Positions 1 to 6,544 of a stretch of 6,652 nt of DNA are shown one piece after another (position 1 is the first letter of the stretch; the number at the start of each line of letters is the position of its first letter). This stretch comes from Immundisolibacter sp049322795 (GTDB taxonomy: Bacteria; Pseudomonadota; Gammaproteobacteria; Immundisolibacterales; Immundisolibacteraceae), in contig JBMOQH010000013.1 in the NCBI GenBank assembly GCA_049322795.1, positions 1 to 6,652 of the forward strand, in the 5' to 3' direction. Both the position numbers and the translations under genes were made by a program. Below the pieces are notes generated by a model. It saw nothing but the letters and a program-made list of their open reading frames with translations. It made no database searches and was not told where the DNA came from.

Positions 1-97
1 GCTTGCGATCCTGCGTCGTTACCATCAACTCGATTGCCGGCCTTCCCATCAATGCGTGCCTCCCGTGCCGAGGATACGGGTTGGACCACGCAAAGAA

Positions 98-125
98 TGG
101 AAAGTTACATGCGGGACGCTACACT
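98..125 (+). promoter_or_regulatory. Weak candidate sigma-70 promoter for the lipoprotein-tadA pair
   Basis: TGGAAA at 98-103 and TACACT at 120-125 are separated by 16 bases, and each matches four of six consensus positions. Transcription would begin near 132, giving a leader of about 30 bases before the ATG at 163. The region 1-162 otherwise shows no gene I can support. An alternative -35 (TTGGAC at 81-86) has no good -10 partner. This is an inference from two short, imperfect boxes. Confidence 0.25.
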
Positions 126-162
126 AGTTCGGCGCTCGTGGCAGCACAACGGAGAGAAACCC

Positions 163-495
163 ATGCGCTATCTCATCGCCGCGGCGGCCGTTCTGACGTT
201 GACCGCCTGCACCCAGGAAACGCAGAACGAAATCGGCCGCGCCGTGCAGAACTGGACCGGCACCAACGGCGTGCTGGAGGTGTACGCCGGCCCGCAACTG
301 GTCAAGCGCTTCATCGGCATCGACAAGCTGAGCACCGCCTCCGGTACCAAGGACGGCCTGCCGCGCCCGTACCGCTTCGGCTACGGCGTGCTGGACGAGA
401 ACCTCAACGGCCAGCGCGATCCGGGCGAGAAGAAGGTGTACTTCGAGGTCAGCGACTACTCGACGCCGTATGTTTTCTACGAAAACCCCCACTGA
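163..495 (+). CDS. Small outer-membrane-type lipoprotein with an EF-hand-like loop
   Basis: The product is a 110-residue secreted lipoprotein of unknown function. Residues 1-15 form a short signal peptide: Arg2, then an Ala/Leu/Val-rich core. It ends in the lipobox LTAC (13-16), so Cys16 should be lipidated. Thr follows the Cys and there is no Asp at +2, which favours outer-membrane sorting. The mature part is about 95 residues. Residues 78-89 read DENLNGQRDPGE, matching EF-hand loop positions 1, 3, 5, 6, 9 and 12 (D, N, N, G, D, E), although position 8 is Arg instead of a hydrophobic residue. The C-terminal 20 residues are rich in Tyr/Phe. The start at 163 is chosen because GGAGAG (151-156) lies six bases upstream and the signal peptide begins there; longer in-frame starts lack such a signal. 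The gene overlaps tadA by 26 bases, so they are probably co-transcribed. The whole sequence resembles short uncharacterised lipoproteins of Gammaproteobacteria, but this is from memory. Confidence 0.8.
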   Translation: MRYLIAAAAVLTLTACTQETQNEIGRAVQNWTGTNGVLEVYAGPQLVKRFIGIDKLSTASGTKDGLPRPYRFGYGVLDENLNGQRDPGEKKVYFEVSDYSTPYVFYENPH

Positions 496-955
496 CGACG
501 CCGCGCTCGACCGGCACTGGATGGAGCGCGCCATCGCGCTCGCGCAGGCTGCCGGCAACAAGGGTGAAGTCCCGGTGGGTGCCCTGCTGGTTGCCGGTGA
601 CCGCGTACTCGGCGAGGGCTACAACCGGCCGATCGGTGCCTGCGACCCGACCGCGCACGCCGAGATCGTGGCCTTGCGCGCTGCCGCTGTCAGCACGGCC
701 AATTACCGTCTGCCCGGCAGCACGCTGTACGTGACGCTGGAACCCTGCGCCATGTGTGCAGGCGCCATCGTGCAGGCGCGCGTGGCGCGCGTCGTGTTCG
801 GCGCGCGCGACCCGCGCGCCGGCGCGGCGGGCTCGGTGTTCCAGGTGCTCGGCGAAGCACGCCTGAACCATCGCCCGGCCGTGTCCGAGGGCACGCTCGC
901 CGAGCGCTGTGGCCAACTGCTGACCGACTTCTTCCGCCAGCGCCGGGCCGGCTGA
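470..955 (+). CDS. tadA: tRNA-specific adenosine(34) deaminase TadA
   Basis: TadA converts adenosine 34 to inosine in the anticodon wobble position of tRNA-Arg(ACG) in the cytoplasm, allowing one tRNA to read CGU, CGC and CGA. The 161-residue protein carries the complete zinc deaminase signature. HAE at 63-65 supplies zinc ligand His63 and proton-shuttle Glu65. PCAMC at 92-96 supplies zinc ligands Cys93 and Cys96. EVPVGALL (33-40), NRPIG (52-56), DPTAHAE and NHR (133-135) match the E. coli protein block for block, and the length is near that of E. coli TadA. The ATG at 470 lies inside the preceding lipoprotein gene. A second in-frame ATG at 521 (Met18) would remove residues that align with the E. 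coli N-terminus, so the longer form is preferred. Neither start has a clear Shine-Dalgarno, which suggests translation coupled to the upstream gene. Confidence 0.95.
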   Translation: MFSTKTPTDDAALDRHWMERAIALAQAAGNKGEVPVGALLVAGDRVLGEGYNRPIGACDPTAHAEIVALRAAAVSTANYRLPGSTLYVTLEPCAMCAGAIVQARVARVVFGARDPRAGAAGSVFQVLGEARLNHRPAVSEGTLAERCGQLLTDFFRQRRAG

Positions 956-1023
956 GCGGACACGCCCGGGCGGCGCCATCGCCACCCGTTGTGGCCCAAC
1001 CGGCGGCACCCGACCGGCTTCCC

Positions 1024-1029
1024 TACAAT
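1024..1029 (+). promoter_or_regulatory. Possible -10 box for glnS
   Basis: TACAAT lies in an otherwise GC-dominated gap between tadA and glnS and matches five of six bases of the sigma-70 -10 consensus. It would give a leader of about 27 bases. No -35 box is found at 16-18 bases upstream: the only TTG (TTGTGG at 989-994) is 29 bases away, and there is no extended -10 TG. No good Shine-Dalgarno precedes the glnS ATG. Call based on the -10 alone. Confidence 0.3.
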
Positions 1030-1062
1030 AGCGGCCACCCCTTCCCTGCCCCAGCCCGCCGC

Positions 1063-2736
<1,674 letters not shown>

Positions 2737-2759
2737 GGGGCCAAGGGACGAGAGCAAGC

Positions 2760-2763
2760 AGGA
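2760..2763 (+). promoter_or_regulatory. Poorly placed ribosome binding site of the endonuclease gene
   Basis: AGGA directly abuts the ATG at 2764 and so is too close to act as a normal Shine-Dalgarno. The only alternatives are GAGAG at 2750-2754 (nine bases away) and AAGGGA at 2743-2748 (15 bases away). The nuclease therefore probably starts inefficiently or depends on coupling to glnS, whose stop is at 2734-2736. Confidence 0.35.
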
Positions 2764-3492
2764 ATGTTCGAAAAACTAAGAAATAAAGGCTTTCAGGTGC
2801 TCACCCTGCACCACGCCGAAGCGATCCTCAAACACGACATGCCCGAGGCGGCGACCGAGTTGGAAGGCGTTCTGTCGGCCATTGCCATACCGGTGGAAGA
2901 ACTGGTGCGCGGCGGCGGCGGTGAAGGCGCCATGACACAGCGCCTGCGGCGGGCGCTTGCCGACATCTACGGTTGGCGAAAGCACAACTTCGAGATCAAG
3001 AAAATCGTCGACGGCGTGGAGAAGGAATCGATTTCGCACGAGATCGATCACATCAAACGCTTCGCGGCCGGGACGTTCGCGCTGGAAATCGAGTGGAATA
3101 ACAAGGATCCGTTCTTTGACCGGGATCTCGAGAATTTCAAGCGCCTGCATGCCGATGGCGTGATCTCGGTCGGCGCCATCATCACGCGCGGCGAATCACT
3201 GCAAAATTCCCTGCGCGAGTTCGTGGCGGAGTTCGCGCGGCGCGCCGGAATTGGCGATCTCGCCGCGGTGTCGCGCTACTACGCACCGACGCAGCGGCAG
3301 ATCGGCCTTATCGAGCAGGCGGCAAAGGCTCGGGGTTCCTTCGAGGAAGGCTGGGCGCATGCCTTCGTATCCGACAAATTCGGCGAGGCCACAACGCACT
3401 GGCGAAAGCTGGAAGACCGCGTTCGTCGCGGCGTCGGAAACCCCTGTCCGTTGCTTCTGATCGGTATCCCGAAACAGGCCATCGTCCGCTAG
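2764..3492 (+). CDS. BglII/BstYI-like type II restriction endonuclease
   Basis: Probable sequence-specific DNA endonuclease, the cleaving half of a type II restriction-modification system. The 242-residue product has the pattern I associate with the BglII/BstYI family: an N-terminal helical part with HHAEAILKHDMPEA (16-29), a glycine run with TQRLRRAL (50-65), then GWRKHNFEI (70-78). A candidate PD-(D/E)XK active site follows: Asp95 in HEIDHIK, then Glu108 and Glu110 in ALEIEWNNKDPFFDRDL (106-122). That last segment and VGAIITRG (136-143) are typical of the family. The length is close to that of BglII (about 220 residues). The ATG at 2764 fits the family N-terminus despite a poor ribosome binding site. 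It lies 27 bases after glnS and 19 bases before a DNA methyltransferase, which strongly supports the assignment. The first codons are AT-rich and the gene is less GC-rich than glnS (for example 33/60 G+C at 3061-3120 against 46/60 at 2581-2640), suggesting acquisition by transfer. The target sequence cannot be read from the gene; a GATC-centred site is a guess from the family. Confidence 0.8.
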   Translation: MFEKLRNKGFQVLTLHHAEAILKHDMPEAATELEGVLSAIAIPVEELVRGGGGEGAMTQRLRRALADIYGWRKHNFEIKKIVDGVEKESISHEIDHIKRFAAGTFALEIEWNNKDPFFDRDLENFKRLHADGVISVGAIITRGESLQNSLREFVAEFARRAGIGDLAAVSRYYAPTQRQIGLIEQAAKARGSFEEGWAHAFVSDKFGEATTHWRKLEDRVRRGVGNPCPLLLIGIPKQAIVR

Positions 3493-3511
3493 AACCCCGG
3501 GGGACGGCTCA

Positions 3512-4213
3512 ATGACCGCAACCATTTACACCATGACCGAACCCAATCCCGCCGAGGATCTGCTCCGCAAATTCGCCGGCCAGTTCTCGACGATTCTGGC
3601 GGACCCGCCTTGGCAGTTCCAGAACCGTACCGGCAAGGTCGCGCCCGAGCACCGGCGTCTGCTGCGTTACCCCACCATGGAGCATCAGGAAATCCAGCAG
3701 CTGCCGGTCGCCAAATTGGCGGCAGCACGGTCGCATCTGTACTTGTGGGTGCCCAATGCGCTGCTGGCGGAAGGTCTTCGGGTCATGGAGGCTTGGGGCT
3801 TCACGTACAAGTCGAATCTCGTCTGGTACAAGGTCCGCAAGGACGGCGGGCCGGATGGCCGGGGCGTCGGGTTCTATTTCCGCAACGTCACCGAGCTGGT
3901 GTTGTTCGGTGTGCGCGGCAGCATGCGCACGCTGCCGCCGGGGCGAACGCAGGTCAACATCCTGGCAACCCGAAAGCGCGAGCACTCGCGAAAGCCTGAC
4001 CAGATTTACGACGTCATCGAAGCGTGTTCGCCCGGCCCTTACCTGGAGCTTTTCGCGCGGTTTCGACGGCCAGGATGGAACCAGTGGGGTAACGAGGACG
4101 TCGAGGAGAATTCGCTGCATGGCGTCGCACGGCGCAAGGGGCACGTCGAACCGCAGCTGCGCCTTCTGGAGACGCCGCGCGGCTATCGCGGCAAGGTGGA
4201 TGCGGGCGAGTAG
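3512..4213 (+). CDS. MT-A70 family DNA adenine-N6 methyltransferase (modification subunit)
   Basis: Probable protective methylase of the restriction-modification pair, transferring a methyl group from S-adenosylmethionine to adenine N6 in the nuclease target. The 233-residue protein has the catalytic DPPW motif at 31-34 (ILADPPWQF), the MT-A70 hallmark, followed by YPTM (53-56), SHLYLWVPN (74-82), WGFTYKSNLVWYK (95-107), and the SAM-binding-side block HSRKPDQIYDVIEACSPG (158-175) with ELFARFRRPGWNQWGNE (179-195). The order of blocks, with the catalytic motif first, is as in this permuted class, which includes M.MunI and eukaryotic METTL3-like enzymes. GGGGGA at 3499-3504 lies seven bases before the ATG at 3512; a second ATG at 3533 (Met8) is a less likely start. 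It follows the nuclease by 19 bases on the same strand, so they should share a transcript. An RNA or orphan regulatory role is possible but less likely given the partner. Confidence 0.85.
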   Translation: MTATIYTMTEPNPAEDLLRKFAGQFSTILADPPWQFQNRTGKVAPEHRRLLRYPTMEHQEIQQLPVAKLAAARSHLYLWVPNALLAEGLRVMEAWGFTYKSNLVWYKVRKDGGPDGRGVGFYFRNVTELVLFGVRGSMRTLPPGRTQVNILATRKREHSRKPDQIYDVIEACSPGPYLELFARFRRPGWNQWGNEDVEENSLHGVARRKGHVEPQLRLLETPRGYRGKVDAGE

Positions 4214-4271
4214 TCGTTTGCCGTTGCCGGTCGCCTTCCGCCACCATTCGGACCCGCCCATCCGCACGGGC

Positions 4272-4290
4272 TTGAAAAAGGATCTTTCAA
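4272..4290. repeat. Short inverted repeat upstream of the aldehyde dehydrogenase
   Basis: TTGAAA (4272-4277) and TTTCAA (4285-4290) form perfect six-base arms around a seven-base centre, AAGGATC. It ends 27 bases before the aldehyde dehydrogenase ATG, where an operator or a weak promoter element could lie. It is AT-rich in a GC-rich setting. The 104-base gap 4214-4317 shows no terminator with a T run after the methyltransferase and no other gene. Function is inferred from position only. Confidence 0.3.
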
Positions 4291-4317
4291 CGACCCCAGG
4301 GTCATGAGGAGCGAAAC

Positions 4318-5772
4318 ATGAACGACACCAACCGCCTGGCCCTGCACGCCGTCGCCCAAGCGCCCGACAATCCCCTGCTGCCGCTGTTCGAGACACAGCG
4401 CGCGGCCTTCCTCAAGGTCGGGCCGACCAGCTACGAGCACCGCATCGAGGCGCTCAAGCGCCTGCGCCAGGCGGTGGTCGATCATCACGAGCAGATTCTG
4501 GACGCGGTGGATGCCGACTTCGGCCACCGCTCGCGGCACGAGACTTTCTTCGCCGACGTCATCGGTCTGCTGGGCGAGATCCGCCACACGCGCAAGCACC
4601 TGAAAAAATGGATGCGGCCGCGCCGCGCCGGCTGGAGCCCGCAGTTTCCGCTCGCCAGGGCGCGCATCCACTACCAGCCGCGCGGGGTGATCGGCATCAT
4701 CGGCCCGTGGAACGTGCCGGTGCTGCTGACGCTGTCGCCGCTGATCGGCGCCATCGCCGCCGGCAACCGGGCCTTGATCAAGACTTCCGAGTTCTGCCCG
4801 CGCACCGCCGAGGTGGTGACCGCCATCGTCAGCCAGGCTTTCCCAGCCGACGAAGTGGCGGTGGTCAACGGCGGATCGGACGTGGCGGCGCATTTCTCGG
4901 CGCTGCCGTTCGATCACCTGATCTTCACCGGCTCGACGCAGGTCGGGCGCATGGTGATGCGCGCGGCGAGCGAGAACCTCACTCCGGTGACGCTGGAGCT
5001 GGGCGGCAAGTCGCCGACCATCATCAGCGCCGACTATCCGCTCGACGTGGCCGCCGGGCGCATCGCCCAGGGCAAGCTGCTGAACGGTGGCCAGGCCTGC
5101 ATCGCGCCGGATTACGTGTTCGTGCCGACCGGCCGGCGCGCGGAGCTGCTGCAGGCGCTGCACGCCGCGGTGGCGCGAAGCTACCCGACCCTGGCTGGCA
5201 ATCCGGATCTCACCTGGATCGTCAACGAGCGGCACTACCAGCGCCTCAAGGCACACATCGCGGACGCCCGCGCCAAGGGCGCCGAGATCATCGAGATCAA
5301 CCCCGGCGGCGCGGCGCCGCGCGAGGGCGAACGCGTGCTGCCGCTGACGGTGCTGCTCGGCGTCACCGACGACATGACGGTGATGCAGGAGGAGATTTTC
5401 GGCCCCGTGCTGCCGGTGAAGACCTACGACGATCTCGCCCAGGTGATCGATTACGTGAACAGCCACCCGCGGCCACTGGCGCTCTATCACTTCGACGAGA
5501 ATGCCGAGCGCACCGCACGCGTGCTGGACCAGACCGTGTCCGGCGGCGCCTGCGTGAACGACGTGCTGTTCCACGTTGCCCACGAGGGCCTGCCGTTCGG
5601 CGGCGTGGGGCCGAGCGGGATTGGCCGGTACCACGGCTTCGACGGCTTCGTCACCTTCTCGCACCAGAAGAGCGTGCTGTACCAGAGCCGCTGGTCGGTG
5701 CAGGCGCTGATCCGCCCGCCCTACGGGCCGCGTCTGGAGCGGGTGATGCAGCTGGCTTTGCGCTGGCTGTGA
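4318..5772 (+). CDS. NAD(P)-dependent aldehyde dehydrogenase, ALDH3-like (coniferyl aldehyde dehydrogenase type)
   Basis: Oxidises an aldehyde to the carboxylic acid with NAD(P)+, in the cytoplasm or at the membrane face. The 484-residue protein has all the main ALDH elements. GPWNVP at 129-134 includes Asn132, which stabilises the oxyanion. FTGSTQVG at 203-210 is in the cofactor fold. ELGGKSP starts at Glu227, the general base. Catalytic Cys261 sits in GGQACIAPDYV, a wording typical of ALDH3-class enzymes. EEIFGP starts at 358, and PFGGVGPSGIGRYHG lies near the C-terminus. The Glu-Cys spacing of 34 residues is the standard one. The C-terminal RPPYGPRLERVMQLALRWL resembles the tail of ALDH3 and CalB-type proteins. 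Among bacterial homologues it most resembles those annotated as coniferyl aldehyde dehydrogenase, but the real substrate could equally be a fatty or other aromatic aldehyde. AGGAG at 4307-4311 lies six bases before the ATG, fixing the start. No neighbouring lignin-pathway gene supports a specific substrate. Confidence 0.92.
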   Translation: MNDTNRLALHAVAQAPDNPLLPLFETQRAAFLKVGPTSYEHRIEALKRLRQAVVDHHEQILDAVDADFGHRSRHETFFADVIGLLGEIRHTRKHLKKWMRPRRAGWSPQFPLARARIHYQPRGVIGIIGPWNVPVLLTLSPLIGAIAAGNRALIKTSEFCPRTAEVVTAIVSQAFPADEVAVVNGGSDVAAHFSALPFDHLIFTGSTQVGRMVMRAASENLTPVTLELGGKSPTIISADYPLDVAAGRIAQGKLLNGGQACIAPDYVFVPTGRRAELLQALHAAVARSYPTLAGNPDLTWIVNERHYQRLKAHIADARAKGAEIIEINPGGAAPREGERVLPLTVLLGVTDDMTVMQEEIFGPVLPVKTYDDLAQVIDYVNSHPRPLALYHFDENAERTARVLDQTVSGGACVNDVLFHVAHEGLPFGGVGPSGIGRYHGFDGFVTFSHQKSVLYQSRWSVQALIRPPYGPRLERVMQLALRWL

Positions 5773-5864
5773 CGCCAGGCGACACCGGGCGGGGAAGATA
5801 GCTTCCAGCGCCGCTGCGACCCGCGCTCTGCCATCGGCCGCGCGGGCCGCTTGTGGCGACGCCT

Positions 5865-5883
5865 GCGGACGCGTAAGGTCCGC
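5865..5883. repeat. Perfect 6-base inverted repeat (stem-loop)
   Basis: The arms GCGGAC and GTCCGC enclose the loop GCGTAAG; flanking C5863/G5885 and T5864/G5884 extend the stem. It lies 46 bases before the TTG start of the downstream gene and might form in its leader RNA or halt transcription from upstream with help from Rho. Chance pairing is common at this G+C content. Confidence 0.3.
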
Positions 5884-5914
5884 GGCGCCGGCATGCGCGG
5901 CCAAGGGGATTGTC

Positions 5915-5923
5915 GGGAGGGGA
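5915..5923 (+). promoter_or_regulatory. Strong ribosome binding site supporting a TTG start
   Basis: GGGAGGGGA ends six bases before the TTG at 5930-5932. No ATG or GTG in this frame sits near the point where protein family similarity begins, so this purine-rich site is what decides the start. Confidence 0.6.
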
Positions 5924-5929
5924 CGGGGC

Positions 5930-6499
5930 TTGGATATCCGCTTTTTGCGTGCTTTTGTTCGCAATCCGCTCCGGACGGGTGCGGCGTTCCCGAGCAGCCC
6001 GGCGCTCGCTGACCAGATCACCGACCCGATCGACTTTCGGCGCGCGCGCGTGATCGTGGAACTCGGCCCCGGCACCGGGGCCTTCACGCGGCTGCTGGCG
6101 CAGCGGGCGCACCCCGCCTGCCGGGTGCTCGCCCTGGAACTCGACCCGCGCCTCGCCGACTACGCCGCCCGGGAGTTTCCGCGCGTCGAGGTCATCAACG
6201 CCGCCGCGCAGACCCTGCCTCAGGTATTGGCCGAACGAGGCATCGGCGCCGTCGATGCCGTGGTCAGCGGTTTGCCGTTCGCCAACTTCAGCGCCGCACA
6301 GCAGGCGGACGTGGTGAACGCCGTGCGCGCCGCCCTGCGCCCGGGTGGCAGTTTCGTGTCGTACAGCTTCATGCACGCGCAGGTGATGCCGACCAGTCGC
6401 CGCTTTCGGCGCAGCCTGAGCACGCTGTTCGGCCGGCTGGACATCCACCCGGTACTGCTGAACGCGCCACCGGCGTTGGTTTACAGCTGCGTCGCCTGA
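5930..6499 (+). CDS. Class I SAM-dependent methyltransferase, phospholipid N-methyltransferase-like
   Basis: A 189-residue methyltransferase. The SAM-binding motif I is ELGPGTG at 44-50 (VIVELGPGTGAFT), the acidic ribose-binding end of strand 2 is ALELDP at 68-73, and motif IV is SGLPF at 113-117. RPGG at 137-140 starts the usual turn before strand 5. The N-terminus, FLRAFVRNPLRTGAAFPSSP (5-24), is characteristic of the small proteins grouped as phospholipid N-methyltransferases (PmtA-like), which convert phosphatidylethanolamine towards phosphatidylcholine at the membrane. These are also related to KsgA-type rRNA adenine dimethylases, so the actual substrate is not certain. The length fits the family, and the ending NAPPALVYSCVA resembles family C-termini, so the gene looks intact even though an IS element begins 31 bases beyond its stop. 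It starts with TTG, supported by GGGAGGGGA upstream. It is separated from the aldehyde dehydrogenase by 157 bases and may have its own promoter. Confidence 0.8.
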   Translation: MDIRFLRAFVRNPLRTGAAFPSSPALADQITDPIDFRRARVIVELGPGTGAFTRLLAQRAHPACRVLALELDPRLADYAAREFPRVEVINAAAQTLPQVLAERGIGAVDAVVSGLPFANFSAAQQADVVNAVRAALRPGGSFVSYSFMHAQVMPTSRRFRRSLSTLFGRLDIHPVLLNAPPALVYSCVA

Positions 6500-6507
6500 A
6501 TCAGGCG
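6493..6507. repeat. Palindrome spanning the stop codon of the small methyltransferase gene
   Basis: CGCCTGA (6493-6499) and TCAGGCG (6501-6507) are perfect inverted seven-base arms around a single A. The TGA stop forms the end of the left arm. As RNA it would fold as a five-pair stem with the loop GAATC. No T run follows, so it is at best a weak transcription end or a protein-binding site. Confidence 0.4.
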
Positions 6508-6530
6508 CCACAGATCATGAAGGCTCGCTA

Positions 6531-6543
6531 GGCCCTGTTAACA
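6531..6543. repeat. Probable terminal inverted repeat of the IS element
   Basis: GGCCCTGTTAACA sits between the likely target duplication and the transposase stop codon, one base away from the complement of the TGA. It contains the palindrome GTTAAC. The matching end is not in the window. Confidence 0.45.
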
Positions 6544-6544
6544 A

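Larger units (their letters stand above)
5773..5929. other. GC-rich hairpin-forming intergenic region
   Basis: This 157-base gap between the aldehyde dehydrogenase and the small methyltransferase holds no supported gene. It contains a perfect inverted repeat, GCGGAC (5865-5870) and GTCCGC (5878-5883) around a seven-base loop, which can be extended by two pairs including one G-U. A shorter one, CGGCC and GGCCG around GCGCG, lies just upstream. No T run follows, so an intrinsic terminator is not supported. TTGTGG (5851-5856) and TAAGGT (5874-5879), 17 bases apart, could be a very weak promoter. Confidence 0.4.

Noticed and set aside
3..162. Open frames covering the left edge, including an N-terminal extension of the lipoprotein from position 34
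   Set aside because: The extension would bury the signal peptide and lipobox inside the protein, and it has no ribosome binding site. The other frame runs across the lipoprotein and tadA without any family resemblance.
963..972. Palindrome CGCCCGGGCG after tadA
   Set aside because: No loop and no T run; short GC palindromes are expected by chance in this composition.
4256..4271. Possible terminator hairpin (GCCC and GGGC arms) after the MT-A70 methylase
   Set aside because: Only four pairs with an eight-base loop and no T run on either strand.
4183..6087. A 634-codon open frame on the minus strand opposite the aldehyde dehydrogenase
   Set aside because: Same reason: codon bias of a GC-rich gene keeps the antisense frame free of stops, and no protein family is visible in it.
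6538..6543. GTTAAC palindrome as a separate regulatory site
   Set aside because: It is better explained as part of the terminal inverted repeat of the IS element.
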